Positions 11,001 to 16,889 of a stretch of DNA of 45,047 nt are shown here, one piece after another. The notes beneath the pieces were generated by a model. It did no database searches, was not told the origin of the DNA, and saw only the letters and a list, made by a program, of their open reading frames with translations. Positions within the stretch are counted from its first letter, which is position 1. Each line of letters begins with the position of its first letter. The position numbers and the translations under genes are program-made. Source of the DNA: a virus; the IMG/VR virus record IMGVR_UViG_3300045973_000166, positions 1-45,047 of that record. The stretch is one strand, 5' to 3'.

Positions 11001-13078
11001 GTCTGACATCCACGGAGATCCAAGGATACGTCGCTCACCTGCTTGGTCTGCCGAGCCTATCTCCCGAACTGGCGAAAGAACTGATGGACATGGCGCAGAA
11101 GATCGCCGACATTAACGAGGTCGCCGCAAAGGCGGGTCGGGTCCTGACCGCCGAGGAACAGCGCGAAGTGGACGTGCAGACTGCCTTGATCATGGCGAGG
11201 ATCGCAAGCCAACGCCCCGTCAACTGGACGGAGAAGGTAGACCTTATCCAGTCCATGTCGATGCTGTCGATGTTCAAGTCCTCCATCCGAAACATCCTCG
11301 GCAACACGGGCTTTGGCGTAGTGGACACGCTCAAGGACTACATGTCGGTCGCCATTGACCGTGCGACCTCTGTCTTCACCGGGCAGAAGACCATCCCGCT
11401 TCCTCAGTGGAATGCGGCGATCCACGGTGCGATCACCGGGGCCAAGCACTCCGCCCAAGATATCATGATGGGCATCGATACCTCCGTCCTCGACACCGGG
11501 TACTCCGTTGAGAAGGGCGACATCCTGAAGTCCAAACTGGGCAAGTTGATGATGAAGGTCTTCCGGTTCAAGATGTCCCTGCCCGACCGTGTGGCACAGG
11601 GTGCGTGGTACGAGTCGCACCTCAAGGGGCTGATGAAGATGAAGGGCGAGACGGAAGCCTCGCAGGACTCCATCGATGCGGCTGTCGCATTTGCCGAGTA
11701 CAAGACCTTCACCGATGACAACCCGGCGTCCACCGCCTTCGGAACGCTCCGCTCCGTCCTGAACGGCAATATCACCAAGGCAAGCAGAAGCAAGGGAAAC
11801 GGACAGATCAAGTGGGGCTTGGGTTCCATCCTGATCAAGTTCCCCAGAGTCCCCGGTGCGCTTCTGATGCGTACAATCGAGTACAGCCCGATCTCCCTTG
11901 CCCGTGCGCTCTGGACGCTTGCCAAGCCGATCTACGAGTCCAAACGGTTCGGTGGATCATACAAGGAGAACTTCGCTCCCGCCCAGAAGAAGTTCGCAAC
12001 ACAACTGGCGAACGGCATCTTCGGTACGGCGATCACCATCGGCATGGGACTCCTGCTGACAGCCCTCGGACTCATGTCGGGCAGGGAGCCTGAAGACAAG
12101 AAGAAGCGCGACGCCAACGCCGCAATGGGAATCACCGGATACCAGATGAACTGGGACGGACTGTGGCGGTTCGTGTCGTCTGGATTCAACCCGGATGCGG
12201 CGAAGATGGAGAAGGGCGACAACCTGACCACGTTCGAGTGGATGTCCCCCATGTCGCTCGGACTGGCAATCGGAGCCAACCTGTATCAGGAGACCAAGAC
12301 CCTGCAAGGCGCGGACATTGCACCGTTCGAGAAGTTCTCCCAGATCGCTCTGGTGGCATCGCTGTCCGGTCTCGAGTCCATCACCGAGATGTCCCTGATG
12401 CAGGGGATCTCGGCACTGTTCGACAACACGGGATACCGCTCGTCTATCGCCTCTGCCGACAGGGAACAGCCGTACTTCGGCGAACGCCTGATCAATGCGG
12501 CGGTCACCGTGCCTGCATCTTTCATCCCGAACGCCCTCAAGGTCACCCGGGAACTTCTCGACAACACCCGGAGGTACACCTACTCCACGAGCGCGTTGGA
12601 ATATGCCTACAACGTCATGCTCAACAAGATCCCCGAAGCCGAGAAACTCCTGCCGCCGTCTGTTGATGTGTACGGAAACCTCAAGGAGATCTATCAGGCG
12701 AACGGCAACAACTGGGGCAACGTGTTCTTCAACCCGTCGGTGGCAACCAAGTACACGCCGTCCTACGAAACCATGCTCGTGCTGAACACGATGGTCGAAA
12801 AGGCGGGGACGAAGTACGACTCCTCCAACGTGTCGCCCTCTTCCGTCAAGACCACCATCGACGTCACGGTGAACGGTGTCAAACAGCAACTCGTCCTCGA
12901 CGCCAAGGAGCGCATGGAGATGCAGGAACTGGTCGGGAAGAACGTGGTAGCCAACTTCAAGCGCATCCCGGCTTCCGCTACAGTGGAGCAAAAGGTCAAG
13001 GCGATGCAGGAGATTATGAGTCAAGTGTCAGCCGCCGCCAAGGAGTTCATGGCAAAGAAGAAACTGGGATTGGACTAA
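2030..13078 (+). CDS. Giant large polyvalent (internal virion/ejection) protein, 3682 aa
   Basis: One uninterrupted reading frame with RBS GGAGGAAACG and ATG at 2030. In order: (i) Gly/Ala-rich N-terminal ~400 residues with hydrophobic helices; (ii) Pro/Ala linkers and a Lys/Asp/Ala low-complexity stretch near 700-745; (iii) a zincin-like domain ~790-940 with HGLYH at 864-868 and EEIIAD at 917-922; (iv) a segment near 1275-1310 with the DGTLLDLS...DHR pattern typical of phage polyvalent proteins; (v) a domain with CGICYVE at 1563-1569; (vi) EVQSD at 2211-2215 and the FKMWLRDAI...KDAVMWAGW segment near 2437-2458, also familiar from polyvalent proteins; (vii) a coiled coil ~2758-2806; (viii) a C-terminal domain with a membrane segment near 3328-3352. 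Such proteins are packaged and thought to enter the host with DNA. N4 virion RNA polymerase is similar in size, but I see no polymerase motif. Confidence 0.85.
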   Translation: MANFWEKTPQERYAEAMAKYGGQNVGGVNQQVDPNDYQARYAAVMGTNYQPTATPTISLQPTNAQEAARRGQPPTTAFDKDYSKNGIGAALVGSAGAGIVNTGRQAASFIERGLANSMGQGGGSITDAFANAKTKEEEDRQYLKDNGFFKYLGKKFSEINWGETAGKAVLSPGLYNVGKAALDTGVTDVNKLVKPVEDKINKWADVDNEGWVVKMAAGALQSIPQTLLTAVNPVVGIPIMFNNAYQNTAEQFKAQGRDINDPTVKANMLGTSVVEVATEYMFNFAAGMKGAAGALSAMGAKTGVAKPLIAGTKGFFEQFFKQEGKMIKPTIGAFLVHIAKQGAEEGVEEVFSEIGGGLVALATTDKGRKIITLGNTVDPVTGEDTSGAMTVENMAMAFGSAFLSVGLMATVNSHKQFVTAKKFVTDNFSDKSINEITQAELDAFIEAVKTDTLKSPELQKIAQDGLGNVLKDAVASTFDGTIYTNTEGGDTLTAHYDTKTNEYVMESATLKDIVRLTPEQLEKGISEGRYQAQTTAQAPQTPVEAPATPGTENITPATAEAPAPSRGASDAVLTKNETGISFATPDGASHPVTVTETPAVDGTTSKSYSAMLVGAKGTSDVEAHMLPGGKKMSVSVMTPARDTTFEVDANEYLAAPNKAMFLNEKSDPVGSLSRAYTDHGEPGIYEAVTAVTDSAVEAHVETVVAEEKAKQEEKDAKDAKSAKDAKDQADIKEEVEIKKATKGKESRDIPADVIERTKKQRELVRTVQERSFSKEDMAALRAVDKDMDKLGMVGWLVPVSEDGNSPKMKWISDMLKTETGKRIVFVTAVGSLEINEFVSDFSKDTVFVNISGKSDKSVAWAIGHGLYHLMVKDGKGEVFADAVRKFLPENAVADYLATYDSMPAYKRQLEDSGIAMEEIIADHAGEAFASSKFWEGLIAPTVGKQKKSLRKIIADFFARLNKEPGIAESEITAFTEAFNEYKEPAPAPAVVAKSETTEKPVVSNKVELTNPDVVAKIIKGVEFTATMTQEYDALKAESRQLARERIVDLKPGEKLGHPSSFEAEDKYTNRISPNRKRDEIGHQWDDRIIKQLAIYSALVKRLAADVVTDTRLGIETPENARMTEQQIGMLNSRINALAKDYLDFAPEPVAKPKTPMPKIPKGAENYIATAQMSVPGSTKTQTAYIMKRFKTYFMAIMESTTTGSETRYNYSQNEGVYRRWKGDLNWIQPNSIKERESDEVETKFSISPNLSEIEQKAIDYFGTTYRLSEAGFVLQDGTLLDLSEKKNGGQPGTRSQDHREVSALYPSGTGQTESLDKFLMETNALRMAYLPNYALFTAMGSTPISDAQRSIIMRSAVHKESVVFDYYATDMDSSATQVWEFDMPSVATVKRMIEEINEAKAASVVQPVISEEITNEQAQALADIGAQVDEASESVAPTLYSFPSLQRSDLVLEREAASISIQNATGVTKAQADKWIEDVMSVASIVLAGRDRLFFDPSPHVSFFKTNVEYFGSLDSSTICAKRRLAMGTLDAIQKRFPTMRIASEDLMKVRQIMQRKELQIACGICYVESTRKDLGKYVDMFIDLYKESQKSGQPMFKAPYKEFVPDPKKPDMKEQPRAVLTWDKSKAKNNPGRTYTADKDFTPTITDLNTTDGIENLRDTHPEVYEAFVGVMNGLNQQKPKLLEKRTEYRNEIWDQFDSIEKVEEMNRNGGIRFNSFSDFEVPHALDMMQAVMDMARRGLKGQAFTKVINFSMLLGGTGVKINIGVIPLGLGVDADGNLIFDDIEGANHKEAIRAREKNPKDVGLIMVGKNDIHIRASMKSGIIDFIIPFHRSQWSKAQYEALGIAGYSDYTIFQNESYVVPVLSESGKKLRPENFRPNDYWDFSLTGEQNADAYIEMCTTGNRIPKFIQFAFSDADIRKFLSTPDGNKFTLEDFTDTKKAWKMVRYQKATVDKFAKFMVMIKAKTNPGYWKQLVDFKMYDNNGIGSPQQPVVPQFDIVEAERMLDEYHDDPNTFPVAQDVVDEFAAWKSGTKYSINNALEFGGEVAGHPAFMSPMGNWLVDQVDVKTTPVQWLKKFASAPFKSEHEFEFLGIKDWIESQTESLTGAQILDYYEEHNALFTEEDDLDSMRRPRWATYSPGQEIVNGHEDLFENYRMKSVVMDTASIPAPFTNNDMMAHNAWKSVMMFTRMEDVKAGAVPAYPNGAVYGVEVQSDAHSEAQKEGGLGYAKKLMPGEIGKAPELNQRLVAAQAAYDAAHDREIAAAVELTNMGERLGRWNSEAKIQKWNREHAKRSYELRRDGYTSFDLSTDNRLRSLDLAKAVIIPIRNFEDPTEVLEMQDALKFYALKTDVEHLEGVAGSYLVEVTDEDGVTSYESDQEILDVVEIGKRAVEYAGIYRAANRDSAEARISMRAAEKAVDKQQTPDLPFKKDYPLLGFKMWLRDAIATGKDAVMWAGWMHAKRWMVKENYAFLRVLDVQEVESKFGLKIRHWDVEYYGRSPDESSYSLRTVKLSANRLDTELGKWMSDKVFASKPGDVFYGQAPGQTNGFIPNVYDVTLVNSVNKYIKKWGVKAEYKEVENLPGMHWVVEINDAMRFELEQVPQVLYSITAEHLFNKNFTPENFEKPTLDNITMAAKFYQVQGHRETWRKVASMIQRDPAGTRMDASDITKISPEMTVARMVYMYMDQVRGRHADAAQWAYVINKANKGGGQAIEAVKMFQGLAPAGILSFALKRIQSFLKEDDLKRIEAKAVEAAGVITQADLDALRKLLSEKDAIVNALKNENSALKSKMTAAETLEERIKKYMRELGEFDADPVKDFVDILHGVATTVFPATKLPKTQDPVQFMRWVLKNNDNLNSLWKTAMEMFNRLYANDAVGRAEVMAYFNEFIPGGSKIDPANYSAQMLRNIGHALEAEYSSEFHTFQSMVKRLLELGVTDRDAITLARHFQKAVGDLSREEKVRTLRKILPRSGESGARLVIERIINISNERGLTSTEIQGYVAHLLGLPSLSPELAKELMDMAQKIADINEVAAKAGRVLTAEEQREVDVQTALIMARIASQRPVNWTEKVDLIQSMSMLSMFKSSIRNILGNTGFGVVDTLKDYMSVAIDRATSVFTGQKTIPLPQWNAAIHGAITGAKHSAQDIMMGIDTSVLDTGYSVEKGDILKSKLGKLMMKVFRFKMSLPDRVAQGAWYESHLKGLMKMKGETEASQDSIDAAVAFAEYKTFTDDNPASTAFGTLRSVLNGNITKASRSKGNGQIKWGLGSILIKFPRVPGALLMRTIEYSPISLARALWTLAKPIYESKRFGGSYKENFAPAQKKFATQLANGIFGTAITIGMGLLLTALGLMSGREPEDKKKRDANAAMGITGYQMNWDGLWRFVSSGFNPDAAKMEKGDNLTTFEWMSPMSLGLAIGANLYQETKTLQGADIAPFEKFSQIALVASLSGLESITEMSLMQGISALFDNTGYRSSIASADREQPYFGERLINAAVTVPASFIPNALKVTRELLDNTRRYTYSTSALEYAYNVMLNKIPEAEKLLPPSVDVYGNLKEIYQANGNNWGNVFFNPSVATKYTPSYETMLVLNTMVEKAGTKYDSSNVSPSSVKTTIDVTVNGVKQQLVLDAKERMEMQELVGKNVVANFKRIPASATVEQKVKAMQEIMSQVSAAAKEFMAKKKLGLD

Positions 13079-13081
13079 GGG

Positions 13082-13087
13082 TATAAT
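13082..13087 (+). promoter_or_regulatory. Possible -10 element (TATAAT) after the giant gene
   Basis: A perfect TATAAT lies in the 41-base gap between the giant gene stop and the lysis block. No convincing -35 hexamer sits 16-18 bases upstream, and no TGn extension is present. It may serve a late or middle promoter that needs a phage factor, or be chance. Similar TATRAT hexamers occur in the gaps before scaffold and after the capsid gene. Confidence 0.3.
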
Positions 13088-13119
13088 TCAGGGAAACAGA
13101 AGGCGGAGGCACATGAGTT

Positions 13120-13593
13120 ATGGTTGCAACCCAACTAACACAGGCAACGATCACATGGATGGAGGGCTTAATCGGGTTCATCGTCGTCCTGCTTATCGTC
13201 CTGAACTTCTGGTCGAATCTGAGAAAAGCAAGGTACGAAGCGGAAGCCACAAAGACAGCGGCGAAAGTAACGTCAGACAAGGAGAAAGAGGAGGCTGTTC
13301 AAAAGGCAATCATCGAGGCGAAGAAAGAGACCGCTTCGGAGATAGCGTTCCGCGATTTGCAGAGTACCGTAGAAAAGATGAACGACACGGTTCGGTGCAT
13401 GAGCGATACTGTGACCAAGGACATCAACTCGATCCGGGCAACGGACGTAGAGCGAGTGAGGTGGATGACCGAGATCGATGCGTCTGCAAAGGCGGCGCAC
13501 AAACGGTTGGACGTCCACAGGATTGCAGAACACGGCGTGGCAAACGATGCACATTTCAAGTTCAACGAAACCGCAACCGCAGAAAGCACATGA
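13120..13593 (+). CDS. Membrane-anchored coiled-coil protein of the lysis block
   Basis: A 157-residue protein. ATG at 13120 is chosen because GGCGGAGG ends about 10 bases before it; an ATG at 13113 is in another frame. Residues ~13-31 form one hydrophobic transmembrane helix (MEGLIGFIVVLLIVLNFW), followed by a Lys/Glu/Ala-rich helix (~35-85) and more helical sequence. It precedes the holin by 11 bases. The layout resembles small membrane proteins that accompany holins in Gram-positive phages, but no family such as XhlA (whose membrane helix is C-terminal) fits well. Role inferred from position. Confidence 0.6.
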   Translation: MVATQLTQATITWMEGLIGFIVVLLIVLNFWSNLRKARYEAEATKTAAKVTSDKEKEEAVQKAIIEAKKETASEIAFRDLQSTVEKMNDTVRCMSDTVTKDINSIRATDVERVRWMTEIDASAKAAHKRLDVHRIAEHGVANDAHFKFNETATAEST

Positions 13594-13604
13594 GGAGGAT
13601 TACC

Positions 13605-13823
13605 ATGCCAGAACTTCAGACACAGGTACAGTCCCGTTGGAAGAGCAAAGCATTCTGGATTCTGCTTACCGGGCAGATCATCGCCCTGATCGAACTGCTT
13701 GGCGGATTCAAGGCAATCGGCGTCGACCTTGGGACAGCGGGAACGGTAGTCGCAATGGTCATCGAGATCGTCTTCTCTGTCCTGAACGGAGCGAACAACC
13801 CCACCAATCCCATCGGAGCGTAG
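13605..13823 (+). CDS. Holin
   Basis: A 72-residue protein with a strong RBS (GAGGAGGATTACC) before ATG at 13605. After a basic N-terminus (SRWKSKAFW) there are two hydrophobic segments, ~17-33 and ~43-60, and the protein ends in NGANNPTNPIGA. The K-x-FW start, two membrane helices and NNPTNP end match small Gram-positive phage holins of the phi-LC3/XhlB type. Holins form inner-membrane lesions that release or activate the lysin. Its place just upstream of the M23 lysin block supports this. Confidence 0.8.
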   Translation: MPELQTQVQSRWKSKAFWILLTGQIIALIELLGGFKAIGVDLGTAGTVVAMVIEIVFSVLNGANNPTNPIGA

Positions 13824-13824
13824 T

Positions 13825-14268
13825 ATGGTTGACATCGTCTACTCCAGACCTGATCTCAGCGAGTATCACGAGAACCTTGTGGGCGAGACCCTCAGGGTTC
13901 AAGTCATGTCAACGACCTCGGAGTTCGATGTCGGCAACGTGATCACGTCCGGGGACGAGGGTGCCTACTTCCTTGAGATTGAGTTCATGGATGCGGGCTA
14001 CCTCGACCAGTATGTGGATTGCGTCCTCCGATTTGTCCGGGGCGATGGCGAGGTTATCGACGTCTCCGCCGACATCGACGGGAACAGGCTGATCTACCTG
14101 CTCGACCACTACTTGTACGAGATTCCCGGTCTCACCTGTTGGGTGCGGCTGACTGCGATCCCTCAACAGGCGTCGTGGACGGAGGGCTACAGCATCATCA
14201 CCCCGCTCAAGATTTACTTCTCGAACATCCGACTCAGCCCACCTGCCCCGGTGGGTACGCCTGCATAA
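13825..14268 (+). CDS. BppU N-terminal-domain-like appendage protein
   Basis: A 147-residue protein starting one base after the holin stop. It is paralogous to the first ~120 residues of the protein at 16028-16876: both have a beta-rich domain, an FVRGDGE/FVRGDGQ motif, GLTCWV near residue 100-110, and ITPLKI(Y/S)F..IR near the end. This is the pattern of the N-terminal domain of baseplate upper proteins (BppU) in Gram-positive phages, which attaches receptor-binding proteins to the tail. Here it stands alone, so it may be an adaptor between tail and fibre. Its position inside the holin-lysin pair is unusual. Confidence 0.6.
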   Translation: MVDIVYSRPDLSEYHENLVGETLRVQVMSTTSEFDVGNVITSGDEGAYFLEIEFMDAGYLDQYVDCVLRFVRGDGEVIDVSADIDGNRLIYLLDHYLYEIPGLTCWVRLTAIPQQASWTEGYSIITPLKIYFSNIRLSPPAPVGTPA

Positions 14269-14277
14269 GGAGCAACT

Positions 14278-15234
14278 ATGATCAAGTGGTGGTTCGCGCC
14301 GTTCCTAGAAGAAGCAGAGGTTACCGGGTGGGCAGACAACCGCACTGTCCAAGAGCCGGGTCAGGACTACTGGTCTGATGCGAACATCAAGGCGGGTCTG
14401 ATCTGGTCGAAACATCCGGGACTGGACTTGGTTCGCGGGGGCGTTGGTACGCCCATCTACTCGATCTCTTCCGGGTACGTTCTGGAAGCGATGGAGTGTC
14501 CCGTTGGGGCAAGTGGGAACTTCGGCGGATGGGAGTCTGGCACTCGCGTGGCGATCACCGCAGGGAAGTACAAGGGCAAACCCTCCGCATGGGGATACAA
14601 CCACCTCAACTCATTCGTGGTCAACAAGGGAGACTGGGTGGAAGCCGGACAGTTGATCGGCTACATGGGCAATACCGGGGACAGCAAGGGGGCGCACCTG
14701 CACCTCGTGTTCTACGTTGGGACTCCCGGCGTGGACATGAAAAACTACGATCCGCTTCCGTTCTTGGACGGGCGGAGCGTGACTATTCCTGACTCGCCTC
14801 CCGCTCCTCCGTCGGTCGCGTTCAACATGCCGATCATCGCACGGTTCAGGAACACGGAGAAGAACATCATCAATCTCCGCATGTCCCCGGACAAGGACTC
14901 CGCAGACATTGGCGACATCAAGCCCGGAGACGAGTTCGAGATCAGTGAGATTTACGACAACCCATCTCAGGGCATCATCTTCGGGAATACTGGAAAAGGG
15001 TATGCCGCTCTGACGTATCAGGGTGCTGTCTGGTGTACGCCAATCGCGCCCGTAGCGGTGGTAGACCTGACACAGCAACTGGCGGAGGCGGACAACGAAA
15101 TCGTCAGGCTCGATGCGCTCGTGGATGAGATCACCCTCTCCAACAACAAACTCATGGATGCGAACGTCTCCCTGACGGGAACGGTTGTAGACTTCAGCAA
15201 CAGGCTCAACGAGATCAAAGCCCGTTGCCCGTAG
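14278..15234 (+). CDS. M23-family peptidoglycan endopeptidase (endolysin) with SH3-like and coiled-coil domains
   Basis: A 318-residue protein with RBS AAGGAG. Residues ~25-170 form an M23 (lysostaphin/LytM-type) zinc metallopeptidase: KHPGLDL supplies the first His and the Asp, GYNHL the catalytic-type His, and HLHL near residue 141 the last ligand. A Pro-rich linker leads to an SH3-like wall-binding domain (~185-260, with NLRMSPD and GDEFEI). The last ~55 residues are a heptad-like coiled coil. No signal peptide is seen, consistent with holin-dependent export. It could also be a virion-associated lysin, but adjacency to the holin favours endolysin. Confidence 0.85.
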   Translation: MIKWWFAPFLEEAEVTGWADNRTVQEPGQDYWSDANIKAGLIWSKHPGLDLVRGGVGTPIYSISSGYVLEAMECPVGASGNFGGWESGTRVAITAGKYKGKPSAWGYNHLNSFVVNKGDWVEAGQLIGYMGNTGDSKGAHLHLVFYVGTPGVDMKNYDPLPFLDGRSVTIPDSPPAPPSVAFNMPIIARFRNTEKNIINLRMSPDKDSADIGDIKPGDEFEISEIYDNPSQGIIFGNTGKGYAALTYQGAVWCTPIAPVAVVDLTQQLAEADNEIVRLDALVDEITLSNNKLMDANVSLTGTVVDFSNRLNEIKARCP

Positions 15235-15258
15235 GGGTAACATCGAAAGGAGACCAAC

Positions 15259-15531
15259 ATGGCGAGGTACTGGGAAGAACAGCCGGGGGTGCAGACGCAG
15301 GCTGACGATGTCGCCACAAGCATCCCACTCAGAGGCAGACGGATCTACATGGTCTGTCTGTCAGGAAACTTGTGGGTTGATGGAGACAAAACAGCCGTCG
15401 CCGCCACAGGATGGAAACTCCCCGCAGGTTCGGGGCAATGGTTCACGGCAAGACAGGATCTGAGCGTTGTGTCCGATGCAAACGGAGCGACGTACCAGTA
15501 CTTCAAGCCGGACGAGAAGGGGGTCGTGTGA
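15259..15531 (+). CDS. Small virion-associated hypothetical protein
   Basis: A 90-residue protein with RBS AAAGGAGACCAAC before ATG at 15259. The leader (TCGAAAGGAGACCAA) is identical over 15 bases to that before the major capsid gene, suggesting strong translation. The sequence looks beta-rich with Trp and Gly (RIYMVCLSGNLWVDGDK, ATGWKLPAGSGQWF), like a small beta-sandwich capsid decoration or fibre-tip protein. I do not recognise the family. It lies in the lysin/fibre block. Confidence 0.55.
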   Translation: MARYWEEQPGVQTQADDVATSIPLRGRRIYMVCLSGNLWVDGDKTAVAATGWKLPAGSGQWFTARQDLSVVSDANGATYQYFKPDEKGVV

Positions 15532-15544
15532 TATGGAAGGTGAT

Positions 15545-16012
15545 ATGCAGATCGTATCCCTCGATCCCGTCATGGATGCTGTCAACTCGCTGAAGGCGGA
15601 GGTCATGAAGATCCCCGTAACCGGGACGATCACCAACAACGCCGGAGACACCCCCGCCGTGTCAAGCCATCGATCCGGCACGAGTATCCACGTCGTTCCC
15701 GCCGCCGGGTATACCGACGGGACAGACGATGCCTCCGTCATCACGGACGCCGACTTCGTTGCCGGGAAGATCAAGGCAGGAGAGAACATCTTCGGTCTTG
15801 CCGGGACGTATGTAACGCCCATCACCGGGGACGCCGTTGTCGCAGATGTCCGGGCGGGTAAATTGTTTTACAAGGACGATGCCACTGCTCAACTCGAGGG
15901 AACGGCAACGCACTTCGAGGATGGCACGGCTGACGCAGTCGCGGGTGACATCGCCTTGGGCAAGATCGCCTACGTCAACGGAGTCAAGATCGTCGGAACC
16001 TACGAAGCGTAA
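15545..16012 (+). CDS. Putative tail-associated protein with turn-rich repeats
   Basis: A 155-residue protein if started at ATG 15545 (GGAAGGTGAT just upstream). An in-frame ATG at 15533 would add four residues and follows the previous stop directly, so the start is uncertain. Past residue 60 there are spaced units of the type ADFVAGKIKAGENIFGLAGTY and GDIALGKIAYVNGVKIVGTY. This G-K-x-x-x-x-G-x-x-I-x-G-T-Y pattern is common in tail and baseplate appendage proteins. Inferred to be structural; exact role unknown. Confidence 0.55.
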   Translation: MQIVSLDPVMDAVNSLKAEVMKIPVTGTITNNAGDTPAVSSHRSGTSIHVVPAAGYTDGTDDASVITDADFVAGKIKAGENIFGLAGTYVTPITGDAVVADVRAGKLFYKDDATAQLEGTATHFEDGTADAVAGDIALGKIAYVNGVKIVGTYEA

Positions 16013-16027
16013 CACAGGGGAGAGCCA

Positions 16028-16876
16028 ATGACGCCACCGTCTTCGGTCAACGTCACCACTCTGCCGATTGTGGTATCCGCATCGACGAGGGACTACACCC
16101 TTGGTGACACGATCAGTTATGGCGATACCAACGCCTACCGGATGGAGGTCACGTTTGCGGACGTGGTCTCCATCTCGGGGGCGTGTAACCTGCACTTTGT
16201 GCGGGGGGATGGGCAGACCACCGATGTTCCCGGCGTCGTTGTCGGGAACAAGATCTCATACACTCTAGCCGCCGCGCTGTATGCGCTGTCCGGGTTGACC
16301 TGTTGGGTGCAGTTCATCAACGGAGAAACGATCTTCACCCCGCTCAAGATCTCGTTCGCCGGGATCAGGAGCATCCCCACCGGAGATCCCATCGTGGATC
16401 TCGACCCGTACCCGGACTGGCTCACGGCTATTGCCGATGCGAACGATGCGGCTGACCGGGCAAACGAAGCGGCGCAAACACTGGAGGATCTCCTCGCAGG
16501 AGGAGGACTGGGAGAGGGAACTCCTCCACAGGTAATGACCCAGATGACGGGTCTTACGATTGATGGCACATGGCGCGATTGGACGCCGACAGGGATCGTC
16601 CTTGCAGACCAAACCGTCTACCAACTATGGTTGAGAGTCACCGTGGGAGCGGACTTTATAATAGCCACCGGGCAGTTCATCTGGAGCGCGGCATCGCCCA
16701 CCGTAGCATGGTCAAACGAGATCGTCCTGCACATGCTTCCAGTGTTCGCTTCGGCTCAGAAGCCAGTCTTTGTCAGGGTGATGTCGCCCGGGGGATCGGC
16801 GTTCAAACTCCAGATCGCATCCACGGACACGATGACCGACCCTGTTGTAGACGCAAAGTTCAAGGCACTCTTGTAA
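16028..16876 (+). CDS. BppU-like baseplate/appendage protein
   Basis: A 282-residue protein with RBS GGGGAGAG. Residues ~1-120 form a BppU-type N-terminal domain, paralogous to the stand-alone protein at 13825-14268 (FVRGDGQ, GLTCWV, TPLKI..AGIRS). A helical linker (~135-160, ANDAADRANEAAQTLEDL) is followed by a Gly-rich stretch and a C-terminal beta domain of ~110 residues. That last domain resembles the C-terminus of the next protein: both start near MTQMTG or MTQKTG, have W..FDPT/W.DWTPTGI and a metal-binding-like beta pattern. It probably links fibres to the tail tip. Confidence 0.65.
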   Translation: MTPPSSVNVTTLPIVVSASTRDYTLGDTISYGDTNAYRMEVTFADVVSISGACNLHFVRGDGQTTDVPGVVVGNKISYTLAAALYALSGLTCWVQFINGETIFTPLKISFAGIRSIPTGDPIVDLDPYPDWLTAIADANDAADRANEAAQTLEDLLAGGGLGEGTPPQVMTQMTGLTIDGTWRDWTPTGIVLADQTVYQLWLRVTVGADFIIATGQFIWSAASPTVAWSNEIVLHMLPVFASAQKPVFVRVMSPGGSAFKLQIASTDTMTDPVVDAKFKALL

Positions 16877-16889
16877 GGAGGACACCCCA

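Noticed and set aside
2030-13078. N4-type virion RNA polymerase
   Set aside because: Size fits, but I found no single-subunit RNA polymerase motifs in the translation.
13113-13823. 236-residue frame over the lysis block
   Set aside because: Its first two thirds are out of frame with the membrane coiled-coil gene and have shadow composition; only the last 72 codons (holin, with its own RBS at 13605) are real.
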